From: Pomacea canaliculata | Taxonomy: Eukaryota; Mollusca; Gastropoda; Architaenioglossa; Ampullariidae | Direction of reading: 5' to 3' | Assembly (NCBI RefSeq): GCF_003073045.1 | Contig: NC_037592.1 | Span: forward strand, 6,499,924-6,563,923 | Length of the DNA stretch: 64,000 bases | Shown here: positions 13,446 through 27,008 of the stretch, in pieces | How the letters are laid out: each line of letters begins with the position of its first letter | How positions within the stretch are numbered: the first letter of the stretch is position 1 | Notes under the pieces: model-generated | Databases searched by the model: none | Told to the model about the DNA's origin: nothing | Seen by the model: the letters and a program-made list of their open reading frames with translations, nothing else | Made by a program: the position numbers and the translations under genes

Positions 13446-15787
13446 TAGTAAATAAAAAGGGTTTGTGGTTTTGCTCTATTATTTTAGCTGAAATTTCGTC
13501 TCTAAAGATGTGTTTATTTATATTGCATATTTTAAAGACAGAAATATATTTACATCGCATATTTTGTAGAAAGAAATATATTTAACTATTTCAACTTTTC
13601 TATACTCAGAAATATATTTTATATTGCTTGTTTAATTTATACATATAGAAATTTGTATAAACATATTTTGTATTATATATTTTATGGACAAAAACAAATT
13701 TTACATTGCATGTCCTACATATATACATAAAATATATGCAAATAAAATGAGTTATTGTATTCACTCTTTGTATCTTTCACTTCTTCTTTCTTTCTCTCTT
13801 TCTTTCTCTGTAAATGTTTTTATTGTGTATGTTGCATACATCAGTTTGAAGATGCCTTTGTTCTGCGCTCTCATTTCTATAGTAACGAACATGAGGGAAA
13901 GAAGATATAACACAAAGTGAAAGTGTGATTATATGACAGGAAATTATTCAGAATATGATAACTGTCAATTTAAAGCAATGATGCGACGACTACTACTAAT
14001 CATAATAACAATTAAAAACAGAGCATGAAACAGCTGATTCCGTGTACTTTGCTATGAGCAACATTTTAACAAATGTCCAATAAAACTGTCTCTAAATGTC
14101 TTAGGAATGGCATGGATTTTGTCAAAACTGTTATTGTCACAAAAGGTGTTGTTCTGCAGACTAAAGATATAACCATGGCAGTTGGCAGTGGCATATAATC
14201 GACAAAACCGTCATTTGTTCCTCCGGCTCTATAATACGCATTGATATCACCATTTATAAAGCATCTTTAGAGCAATCAAAAAATCGAGCTCTTAATTGGA
14301 AAAGATAGAGTCCGAACTATACAGAGTCAGGACAAAGAATGACAAAAGTGAACTTTGCTCTCTCTTGACAAAATACGATTTAATTCCAAGCTCCTATTGA
14401 GTACCTCACCGCTGGGGCGTCGCCAGCAATTGAGGTCCAAATAACGAAATTCTGTCTGCTTCCACATCAAAATCCAAAGTATAACAAAGCAGCACACCTT
14501 ATTAAAAACCCTGGTGCATCCATCAGGGGGTAATCTTCAAACGATCCCCTGTTAGCTTCCCGGCCTGATTGGAGAAGGAGTCGGGGCTGACCACGACACT
14601 CGGCCAACGCCGACAATGATTTGTCAAGTGTGAGGGACGAGACTGTGAACTGGTCTTGCTGCTTGCAATGTTTCCTTCTATGGTACATACCTCCTTCCTA
14701 ACATCTTATGGCGTATTGGCATCTCTACATAATACTAGCTGAGAAACACTCTTCTCAGACCGAATGACAGATGGAAGGACCGACAAACAGATGAATTAAA
14801 AAAACCTGATCATTTTTATACGCTTATACACAATGCTTTTTGGATTTTTTCCCCCTTTCCAGAATGAGATGTATAGTTTTACATCAGATGTTACAGTAAA
14901 CACATTTGTAACGATCGGGTCTGTCAGTTTGCCTCTCTGTCGCGTACAGACGCACGCGCATTTTCGCATTTATTTATTTCGCGCTCGGAAAAAGACGGGA
15001 GCAGCATTGCTAGTTGTCCTGCAAAAGTATGTACCATCTGACGGGAAAGAAGAATGTAATGGTGAAGAAGGAAGAAAGACAAAGAGGAGGATGATCATCA
15101 CGATGATCCCGATGAATTCTGTGACACTTCAGGTGGCAGAATCCAACCCCACCCCACCCTTTTTGTAGCTTTGATCTGAGAGGAGAAAATAAAATAAAAA
15201 CACCCTACTAATATACAATGGCTTTTTGTTTCTCCACCATACACACGTCCTTGTAAGTTCTTTCTGTCAGTTGCTATCAGAACATCCTACAACTCTGTGA
15301 TCTTTCTACCTTCAGCTCAACGAGACGCGAAATCTTTTACTGTTAAGTTTCCGCCTGGAGGGAAAGGTCAATATTATTCACAAACTTTCTCTAGGAAATC
15401 CGATATGATTTTCAGAAACAATATTCGCTGTATTCTGACAGAGCGTCCTTTGAAACTTGAGAATCCGAAATAAAAAGGATGAAAAATCGAAGGAGCTAGA
15501 GAACGGAGGGCATGCCGATGGAGAGGTGAGCTCTCCTGTGTCAACATGTTACCCACTGTAACAGATGTCAATCCTTGCGAAAAGTAAACGATGCAAGATT
15601 TTGCGACAGTCCTTCGGTGTATTTGCATAGAAAATCATGCATTCCATCGTAACATGGCCTATGTACAGACGATGCGGACGAGGTCTAAGAAAAGCAGCGA
15701 GGGAGGGAAGAAGCTATTTGATAAGGTGTGTTCGAGGCATTTTCTTAGTTTCAGGCAGGGGACAATTAGCCAAAGGGTGATAAGCTG

Positions 15788-15925
15788 GAGAGAAAGCGAG
15801 CACAAACACAAAGAAAGAGAAATAGAGAGATAAAGGGCAAGGAAAGGGAACGGAAAGAAATAGAGAGAAAAAAGGGAGCAGAGATAGAAGGGTGGGAGAA
15901 GCAGAGGAGAGAAATGGGGGAGTGC
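15788..15925. repeat. Purine-rich GA tract
   Basis: About 140 bases that are almost all A and G on the plus strand, made of irregular gagaga/gaaa units. Low complexity with no gene. Confidence 0.8.
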
Positions 15926-18900
15926 GCTGGAGGCCGCTATATATAATACTTGTTATTATATCATAATGTTCCATTATTTTTCTCTGCCACTTAATGTTAC
16001 CTCTAGTTGACTTGTAGATAATACTTATGTGCATATTTGGATTTATTTTATCGTGGCTGATTTCTACATAAATATATACATGTGTAAATGTAATTGTCTT
16101 TTTCTTGTATCAGAAGATTCTACAATGTGTTCTCTTGTCTCCAACCTTATTATTGTTTACTTGTTGTAGTTGTTGTTGTTGTTGTTTACTTCTGAAAACT
16201 ATCATTCCCTAACTTTTTTTTAGTTGTTAACATTTGAACGTTTATAAAGAAACAAATTGGAAAGTAAACCTCGTAAGTTCTTCGGATAGACTGGAGCTAA
16301 GTCATTCTGACAAACCGTTTTACACATAATTGGTTATCAAATAGATTCTTAAAAATGCAGCTTCCTTTGTTAAGCTAGATGCTAAGTTATTTTAAGATAT
16401 AATATACGGCGATTATCATAAATAAATATACTCCGAATTTCACCGTTTGCGCACTAAAATAAGACCTGATGGTGAGAATACCCTGTGACACTAAATATTT
16501 GATGTTCAATATTTTTTAAAGGTCAGATCATAGATCTCTCATAAATAGCTATGAAGTTGGATTAAGTTTGTGTGCTGGAAAAGATATCTTAATAATTACA
16601 TCAATGGAATATAAGAATTTAGAAAGGTAGAAACAACTATCCAGACTATATTCAGCCACACACACACACAATGAAAGAGAAAATAATGACTTAGAAAACA
16701 CCAACATGAAAATTAATGAAAGCAGAAAAAAGAATTCAATGATATTAATGGAAACAGAAAGTGTAATTACCATGAATATGAGGGTAAAAAAAAAACCCAA
16801 GGTGACTGAAACAAATGAACACGCGACCGAACAAGCTTTTAAAAAGAGAAGGTTGATAGGTTACACTGGGATACATCTTTAATTTACTGCCGGGTGCTTA
16901 AGGAGAGCACTGCTGCCGTAAAAAGTGACACATGGTGCCATCTGTCGCCAAAAATCCATCTTGGGCGTGCACACACACGCGCACAAGGCTGGCAGCTCTC
17001 GTTTGCTGCACAAATCGCAAAATGTGGTTTTAAAATAACTGGAATGACTCCACCCGTGCGCACCAGTGTGTACGTGTACGTGTCCGTGTATATGAACGAG
17101 GATTTTAATGTCGACAATGTTGCCGATGTTGATAATGGTTAACCTGATGATAATTATGAAGACGAGTCATTACAATAATTTATACAACAAAGCTTCATCT
17201 AAAACTATTTCAAAACATTGTGGCAAAGCCTAAAAAAATGAAAATAAAATCACAACTACACAACATCAATTACACAACAGCATCAACAACACAGGTTGCA
17301 ATATGTAGACCAGATCACTCATACCCCTTGCAGTTCCCTTTGGTAACTGATTTGCCCTTTTCTTTTTTTTTTTTCTTTTTTTTTTTTTTGTCGTTCATCT
17401 GTCTTTTTTATGAGTATGTTACATCAGAGATTTGCATTTTGTAGTAATTCTGAAGTATATCTGAATATTTTAAGATTGGTCTTTGAAAAGCCCTCTGAAA
17501 ATGATGTATTTATCAAGGTGTTATCAAATCAAGTAAAATCGAAGACCACACACCTGTTCCCAGGAACAACCAGTTATTTTGCCCCCGCTAACAGCTCACC
17601 GCCTGCTCTTCTAACGGCCTGCGTTTTTCCCGCCACCCCAACTACCCAATGTCGAGGCTTTCTCATTAGCAGCGGACAGTGCCTTCATTTCGGAGTGCGA
17701 GCACGTGGTCTGCAATTTCCCTTCCCTTCCTTTACCATCCACCTCAAAAGCACCGCAGCAAAATTACAACGGAGAAGAACCTTGCTTTATATAAAACTAC
17801 TCTCATAGCTTCATTTCTTCCTCTAAAACTTTTCGAAAACGCCTCTTTCTTCCAGAACTTTTTTTTTTAACACATATGGGGCATCTCTCTATTTCTCTCT
17901 TTCTTGCTCGTTCTCTCTCTCTCACACATTACCAGATTTTTTTTTTTTTTATTCTCCCGACGCGCATGTCACTTTTCCTGTCCTCGGCGTCCCTAAATAT
18001 CGAACAAGCGAGGCCCGGGCTTGCTTATCTTCGATTTTTCAGTCACTTCATCTCAGAAACACACCCTCCCACCCGCCACCCATCGCGGTAACAAGCACCA
18101 CTGTCTCTCGCACCCACCCGTCCCACCTCATCCCACCCCAGCCCCGCGCACTCGCCGTCTGCTGCCTTACCTCCCTTGCACCCACCACAATTTTCTCTTC
18201 TGTTTCGACAACCTACACTCTCTTGCAATGTGAATGCGGTGAAATTTTCTGAAGGGTCTGTAAGTGTATGTGGTGCGCAGGAAAATACACAGCAAAATGA
18301 ACGACTCGTAGATTCTGAAGTCTACATATAAAAGTTAAGCTTGTTTCCCGAAATGACAAGGTGTTGATAAATCGCTCTCCCTCCAACACCCACCCCTTCT
18401 CTCTATGTTTGTTCGTGTGTGGCCATGTGTAACTGCTTATCATTAAAAAAAACTTTCCTCGAGACTTTACAATTTGTAAGAAATGTGTTTTTTTCCTTCT
18501 TAATTCTTTCTTTTGAATTTTTCCCCCAATCTATCTTCTGTGAACAAAGAGATTGAGTTTTGATAAAGAAAACTACGGTATATTAGGTAAACAAGCTACT
18601 CCAAATAATGTTTATCTCGCGAATAAAATCACTTGTGTCTGATTTCATGATTCGAAAGTCGACTTCATTTTAATGTAGTCTGTGTTAAGTCTCTAGAAGA
18701 AGTTGTTAGGCGATAAAACAGTTAACAAATATCTTCATTACAGACAGAGGGGACAAGTTTCAGCAAACAAATGTTTTCGTTAAGTTTTTGAAGTAGCCAG
18801 CTCATTAGTAACAGCCAGCAAGTAGACCGAGCAGGATAAACATGCAAATGGCGGCTCGGTTTCAAACGATGTATATTCTTTTCAAAAAAATTCTGTAGTA

Positions 18901-21229
18901 AAGGAGGCGACAGCTTGTGAAAAGCCGTCCACGTGTCAGACCCAGTGCCTGCACACATCTTGGATATAAAAAAAAACTAATTCAAAGAAAAGAATCAAAG
19001 TGCAGTTCGACCGACGAACAATAAATGTGCAAAAATCTGTTGTTAATAACAAGAAAGAGCGAAGTGTATAAGTAAACGAGAGACGGAGTGCGAGAGAGAG
19101 AGAATGCAAATGGAAACATTCGAAGACAAAAGTGAACAGACTATGCAGAAACCCTTCTCTTTGACGAAAAATACTATTAAAATAATAAAATAAATCGATG
19201 GAAACATTTTCTAAGGCATGAATTTGATAACAGCTTACAGGTCAGGCTAAGACTATTTTTTTTTAATTTTATAAAATGCGTGTTGTAACATTGGAACTAA
19301 ACTTTGTAGACCAACACTGAGCACATTGGTAGAAGTTTGATACTCAGTATCAATACTCGATATCTCAAGACGGAAATAACCATAAATGTAAAATTTTCGG
19401 ACACAAATAAAATATCTAAATATATATTCCGTTGAACAAATTGTGATGACGATACTTAGTACACTACTTAAGTGTTTTGTTATGTTTTCAGTGGACAGAA
19501 AGGCAAATGATAAGAATTTTTTGGGGCGCAGAGGAGGTGAGCATGAGTGTTTTAAATTCCACCTACAGGCTGATAAATATGACAAAATATTTGAACACTC
19601 TGGTTATTATCAGACTATCAAATGACGGAATAATTAAAATGTAGTGTAATTTCAAGTTCGGGTATTTATGTTCCTTGTTTGCTGTCTTCAATCTTTTTTT
19701 TTTTTCGTTAGTATTCTACAAGTAACACGAATGGAAATGTTTTTTTGTGTAGTATTCGTGAGAATTTTTGCAGCGTTTCATATCACTTGTGTAATATGCA
19801 TATTTCAGGTTATATTTTTATTTTACCTGTGTAATATGTGTGTTATATTTCTGCAATACTTTCAAAACATTTATGGCATGCTTAAAATAGAATATTTTAG
19901 GTTTTCCTTTAATTTACGGCAAACAAGCTCTTTGCGATCTAAAGGTGGTTTATAAAAAATGGCGAGTTGTAAAAAGATTGGAGTATTCAAACAAAAACAT
20001 TTGGAAATATTTATCGTTTGTGTATATGACTAATGAAGTATGTGATCCACTGACAAACGCAAACACGCGCGCAATCACGCACACATACACGCGCGCACAC
20101 ATGTGCAGAGAAAACATTGATAATGAAGATAATCGAGATGAAAAGTGATTTGTTCACGGACAACTGTATAGGTATCAGATTTTAATTCCAAGTAACCTAT
20201 GCAAATCGAGCTGTAAATGAAAGGGCATTTTCTTTGAACGCCCTCCTTTATGACTTTCACTCTAGGCAACATATGGCCATCATGTAGAATTTTATCACAG
20301 TGTTAAGCTTGACAGTATGTTGTCGGTTATTAAAAAGGCCCTTCGGACCCTGTACGTCTTAACTTTAAAGCCACAATTTTACTGAAAAGGAAAACGGCAA
20401 AGGGAAGGCCATTTTACCACCCAAGTGGGAAAAATCTATTTGAAGGAAACAAACAAAACAAAAAGTAAATAACAAGAGACATATACAAACGTACTCGACC
20501 GTGTCGGCTCTTCCTATATCCACCACTTTCGTCCGCTGGCGCAAAATTATCCAAATACGCCACGATAGTCCTTTGAACTCGGGCCGTGTTTCAATTTGTA
20601 AAGCAGACGACAGCTACCAGTTTGCGTGCCTAACAGCAACTGCGCGGGGCGAAGTCGATCTGAGAAGATGGTGCAGTATCGAACAAACTCAAAACGTCGA
20701 ACTTTCCTCCAGTATCATCAACATGGAGATGCTTGTCGGATCGACATTTTGAAAGCGATCCATGAACCAAGCTTTTCAGACGGACAGCCGTGGAACAGCG
20801 CTCCCCTCCGCCCTCCACGTTTGTTCGACTGCTGAAGGGGAGGCAGCTCCTGCCATTCGCTTTGTCTTTCATGCCGTTACGTGCAGTAGCCTCCCTTTGT
20901 TGATTTTCTCCGAGCCAGCGACAGAAAAGTTTTTTCTCATTGCTGTTTTTTGATGCACATTGTTTAGTATTAATGATATATAATGCTCAAGTAATCATGG
21001 GCTTAAAATATTCATTTATTTCGGTAGACTATTCAAAACTTGTGTCGCGTTATAAAATCTGCTGCATAAAACTCACACACCTATCAGTCTTAATCTACTT
21101 GTCATCACCTGGAAAAGCAAGTTTAAAAAAAAAGTATTTACCGAGATTTGGCTTAGATTGACACTTACTAGGTAACTTCACACATTAGCTCTCTCACGCC
21201 AAAGTAATAATAAAAAACATGACCACCAT

Positions 21230-24200
21230 TGGTTACATGTATTTATGAAAGTCTCTGTATTGTGTTTGGTACAAATATTTATCACGTTTACATTTACACA
21301 GATAAATATTATTAGAAGTGAACATGTGTTCACAATATACATTATTCACACATCCATACCATCATCCCTTTGGCATTCATAATAAGTTAACCCTCACACT
21401 CCTATTTCTGGTAATCATCAAAACTGCACATGGCAATTCATGATATGGTATAAATGAAGAAAGTGTACATTCACTTGCACTTTGAAGTCTGCAACCAGGT
21501 GACAAGTCATCTTGGTCAAACACTTTAAGTCGTCTGGCATTTTCTTGCCAAATAAGCAAGGGATGCAATAAAACAGCACATGATTTAAAAAAAGGGATAA
21601 CCTTTCCTGGGCAAGTAAGAGTTAAAACTGGACGTCAAACAATATGAACAGGCAGATTAATTGACATGTTCTGAAGTTTTCCCCTTCTTAAATATACACA
21701 CTCTTCAGTGATATGTCATATGGCTTGAACTATGTGAGACCATATGTTGTCATGGTTTCTTGGGACCAAAAAATGAAGACAATTTTAAAATAAACTACAA
21801 CTGTATTAATAAATACAAAATATTTTGTGTCTTACATACTAAAACAACTACTACTTGATAATGCCAATTTTCTTCTGTTCCCATTTTTCACTGGCAGTTA
21901 TCTAAATTTTCAACCACCCACTCCCAAACCTATCCTTTGACCCTTTTAAGTAAAGCCGATTCTAACAACTGTACAAGGTATCACAGAATTGTGAGGATGT
22001 TTTTATATTCGATTTTGTTTTATATATGCATAACTCTGTAAAAGCAAAACTTAGTTCCTCCCAAGCCTCTCAAATAAGGAAAAATAAATATTACTACCCA
22101 GTAGCATTTCTTTAAAATGTAACAATTCATCGACATATGACAAGGAAAGATCTCGTAAGAATGTATAATGTGAACTTATATACACTGAAGAATCATCTAA
22201 CTTCTCTTAGTTGCAATCAATAAGAAACAGATGAAGCTACAAGAGTGGTTTTTTTTAAAAAAAGGAGGTGGCGATTTAAGCGTTCAATAGGCTTGTGCCC
22301 CCTACACCCCCTGCAGTGTACTGTAAGTGATTAAACTTGTGTTGGTCATGATGTGAAAAAAAGGATCCAAGCCTCTTTTTATCCCCCCACTGCTTTGCAC
22401 ATTCCTTGATTTAGGGAACCTTCCAGAAAATATTGGCGACATGACTATCCATACCACCCAAATTTAAACAATTGGAAGCTTTGACAATGACTAAGCAAAT
22501 AAAAGATTAACTGGTTTGTTGCTGATATTAAAAAAACATACACCCCCAGATGCACGATCTGAAAAATTTTTGCCTTCTAATCCATTAGGCAATAATACAG
22601 AAGCTGTATCAGACAGTGTGCATCCATGCTCTGGACAGCATTTATAAATAATCTGTCATTACAGCCATGTTGTTTTGCTGCATACAATTAAACCATCTTG
22701 TGCTATGCTGCAGAAAGACCTTGGAAAAGGACATATATCTACTCTTAAATTCTACAAATCTAGTACTATTGCCACTAAAATTATCCTTTCTTGAATAACA
22801 AGTATCAGGGGCTTGGCTTACCCAGTCCCCAAGTTACTTTAAACTTGTTTTTTGACTTTAACCACTACTACAAAAGACCAAAACAAAGGGAATACTCACC
22901 AATTATTTTTTTGGAAAAGTTTTGATCCACTAACAGAGTATAATAAAGTACTAAAATAATCCCCAAATCATCAATAAAAAGGAAAACAAATAAGCTATTT
23001 CAAAATTGAATGACAGGTGCACAATAAATGTTTAAATCCATACATATTCTAACACATTAAAACTGAACAACTTGCAACAGTATACCAACATGCTAAAATA
23101 TTTTTCCCTTGAAGATTATGAAAATCTCTGCATGATTTTTCTCAGTAACCACTGTTGAACTTTTTCTGGACCAATTTTTTTTAAAAAAAAGTCTGAGGCA
23201 ACCAGTACAAAGACATTAAAAAGAAAAAGTCTGAGAAAAGGAATGAAAGAGTACTGAAACACAAGGCATGGACATAAAGAGGTAAATAAAAAGGATGCGA
23301 CAGAGACTGTGCAACTTTATGAAAGTAAGAATACAACAAGAGGTGGCATGGCACTTTCAAGCCCTGGTGAACCATTATCTGTTGCACCTCCCACTGAGCC
23401 CTTTGACACAGCTTTCGTTTATTTGTAGACATACTAAGCAGCACTTCACATCTACACTTAAGACCAAGTTTTTTGGGGTTTTTTCTTTTTTGGGAGGGAG
23501 ATGGTAGAGGCACATATTTTTAGAAATGGCACCAAACATCCCAGAGCAGATAAGCAAAACTTTAACCAAGTAAAACTAGAAAGCAAGCTATAGCTTATTC
23601 TTAATTCACCCGAGGACAGTGCAAGTGATGATTGTCGCTAACATAAAGCTGTAAACGTCTATGGAGATTTGTTGCAGAATCGACAAATAGCTGCATCATC
23701 AGTAAGCTTCCTTGCACACAGATTAGAACATTTCAATATATTAATACTGTAGGTAACAATTATGCATCTCTTAATTCAAGAACAGAATTGAAGTTTAATC
23801 ACCAGATGATACACACTGTGTTTTAAAATCTCTAATTCCTCCCCCCCCCCCCCCAAAAAAAAAATTTTGGCTGATTTGTAGACTGTGAAGTATGGGAAGA
23901 TCAAGCCCAATTAAGAAACTCATGGGTTCAATACTCCACTATAGATCACATTTTTCAGTTTTAATTCTGTAATTTAGCATCCTAGAAGGGAATTTTTTTA
24001 GTTAGAGAAAGGAAAATATGAAATAAAGTCAAACTGTTAAGTAAAGGATGACATTTTACACAACTCTATAAACTGTGGACAACATTGTAATATTGCTCTT
24101 TCATAATCTGTAATTAGACCCAATTCAGAGTCTTAAAAGTTATTTAGTGCAGACAATAGTTTCCACATTTGTCTAAAGAACAATCTGTCTTTCTATAATG

Positions 24201-27008
24201 CATCTTAATATTGATGTTTTGTGTAAATAACATTATTTCTCCATGTCTAAATCCCAGTTTCAAGCAGAAATAATGATAATGTCCCACAAAAGCATGCTAA
24301 GGGTTATTATAATTACTTCATTTTACTTTGGTTGCTGTAGACAAAATGCTAGAATATGACTTATTGTTTACGGAAAATGATATACTGTTTTGTGCATCAT
24401 ACCACATTCACTGGGTATACAAACGGAAAACAAAATGAGAAAAAACAAAATGGAGTTATAAGAATATCAAGGCCCCTAAAGACAGACAGACCAATAAGGC
24501 ATGACAAACCCAGAATTTTATATCATTTTGTAGACTGAATCCCAAACTATAAGCCATCAGAGTCTGACACTGTGTTGCATCAATACTACAGCAGTGAGAG
24601 AAGCAAGGTGATTCTACGCAATACCAATACAAAGTACATCCAACCTAAATGTGCCTTGCCCTTCCCCCCAAACTGCTTATGACCTTAAACCAATGAAATT
24701 AAAAAAAACAAACAAAACAAACCTGGATCATAAACTTCTTTTAACCAATCATTGAATGAATGTTCAGACACAAAAACAGTCCTCAGTCTACTCTTTAGGG
24801 AAATTGTATACACATATATAAAATAGCTCGTCTTACCAGAACCCTGACAGTACGCTAAGACTATGCACCTTGCAAAAATGGTGATGCATATCAGCCACTC
24901 AGAAATCCAGATCCATGTCAGGGAAGTATGTTACTTAACAGCTTTTTATAGGTAAATTTAATTTAAATACAAATTCTTTTGACTGACCATGCTTGGAAAT
25001 ACAATGCCTGGTTTTTAATTTTTTATCTGGGGGGGGGGGGGGGAAGTGGGGGTTAGTGAGTAAATGTGGTGGGAATGAAAATGAATATAAAGGAGACATT
25101 GCATGAAGTTGAATGGCAAGTAATTATTTTACCTTTTGATTTAAGACTGGTGGAGGGAAATTTAAAACGATATACAATTTTATAAATATTGATTTATTGA
25201 GCCAAAAAAACTTAAGTAACCAGTTACCATGCAAGCAACATATTGAAGGTGCTACACATGCTCTTCCTAAAAATAAAATTAAAAAAAAAACCTGCCTGAA
25301 AATTCAATCGTATTGCACATTGCTTTTCAAATGCTTTACTTGTCAGCATCTTATATTCTCCTCATAAAACGCTGACATTTAAGAATTTGCCAATGTAACT
25401 GATGAAAAGAAGAGATGGGATGAAAAAGCAAGACAAAAAGCAGTAGAATGCTAGAAGTTGACAAACCGGACAGATGAAACAGGACAAATCCTAGTTTTTA
25501 ACTTAAGAAGAAAGGCTGTCTTGGGATGCATATGGTAAACCCTGCACACATTTCTTTTTACTACAATATGATGCCTTCTCTTTCCTTGGTAATGGTAACA
25601 AACTACAGAAACTTTTACCATGAAAGATGGAAACATTTCTTACTTTTGCCAGACAGAAATCCAATCCTAAGCAGAAAGTACCCAAAATATTGTGCTCTTT
25701 TCTTTAAGATAACAGAGTGAATACTGCCCGCAAAGATTAGAAGGCTTCAGGTCCAAAAGATACTATGAACAGTTTCCAATATTTAAAACTGTCACACAAT
25801 GAACACCAAATTTATTCTGATCAGTTTGAGCACATTTAATCTCAGATGGTGAAATGCTGCAAGTTAAAAAAGCTTCACTGCCTTGAGGTCTTGTGGACCT
25901 GTTGTATCTACTTGTACCTTACTATCTAACAATTTCAGGGAAGGGTGGACAGGAAACTTGCAGAAAAAAAGGAAGTTTTTAATGTGGGCTTAAAAACAGA
26001 GATCTGAAAAATCCGTACAGCATCTAAAAATGTACAAATCTATTACTTACAGTTGCCACTAAAAAGGCCTTATCTGGGACAAAAAGAACCTGGACATTGC
26101 TGACCAATAACCCCAGTTAACTTGTTCATTGGTTTTAACTCTGGAATCCTGCTGTGAAAGACCACACCAAGGCAACAGTTGCCTGTAAAAATATCTTTTA
26201 TAACTACACAAGACACAGGTACAGAGCAAGTGGAGAATGTCGAGAGATTCCAGAGCCAGCAACTTCCACCTTAATGTGTGCATGCTCATTCATTCACAGA
26301 AACAGAAAGAGCAGTGTGAAGATAATACAGATGACAAAAGGCAAGCAAGGAAAACAGGACTTGCCTGACAAATATTGCTTTGAGCTCAGACACCTCCAAA
26401 TTAAATAAAACTCTGGCACTAGGGTATTTAAAAGATTTGAGACGAATAAGTCTAATGAGGTGTGTATGTAGGGGGGAGGAGGAGGGGAGCTTCTCAATGT
26501 CTTACAAACATGCAAAGGCCAGCCAAAGCATGAACAATGTGGTTAAAATGTCTTACATGAACCTAACTTGCAAAACATGATTTTTAAATTTTAGCTTATA
26601 TGTAATCTGAACCTTTGTTCAGTTTCTGTAACCTAACTTATTGTTAGGTCTGTCCTTCCAAACCATGTATACCTTGATATCATGAGATCCACAGCAATTT
26701 TATGTGAATACTGCCTCTTAAAATCATGAAAAGGAGGGAAAAAAGTTCTATAAATGATTGGAGAGTTCAATCATCCCGCAATAAGTTTTTTTAAAACAAT
26801 AACTGTCACAAAATATCAGACTATGCCAAACAAGAGATGCAGCTTTGCTCAATATCTAAACCCTGTTGTACTGACAGCTTAGCAGTCTGCTGAACTTCAG
26901 GGCCTGAAAAAAACTGTTTTTCCTCTCTCCCAGGCACTTCCTGTTTAGGTAAACGCACTCTGCTGAACAATTAAATAAATGCATGATCATGCAACAAGGG
27001 CAGCTTGG
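21230..27008 (-). other. Presumed long 3' UTR / 3' flank of BICRA homologue
   Basis: This lies directly downstream of the BICRA stop codon. It has no coding frames of note, is AT-rich and is visibly poor in CpG, like the introns of the same gene and unlike the CpG-rich DNA left of about 21.2 kb. Several minus-strand AATAAA signals occur (plus-strand tttatt at 25193-25198, 25809-25814 and 23418-23423). I cannot choose the true cleavage site. It also contains a poly-C run near 23840 and a poly-G run near 25028. Confidence 0.4.

Larger units (their letters stand above)
1..21200. other. Region without recognisable genes
   Basis: All open frames are short, lack recognisable domains and are mostly made of simple repeats. 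Apart from the repeats and LINE fragments listed separately, I see no gene. Several stretches have balanced base composition, many CpGs and few low-complexity tracts: roughly 5.9-6.95, 8.25-8.8, 10.5-11.2, 14.35-14.7, 17.55-17.75 and 20.5-20.95 kb. They could be conserved non-coding regulatory DNA or isolated exons of a gene whose other exons lie to the left. That is inference only. Confidence 0.55.

Noticed and set aside
13325..13585. Frame with a poly-Asn run
   Set aside because: Created by the (AAT)n microsatellite; no other protein feature.
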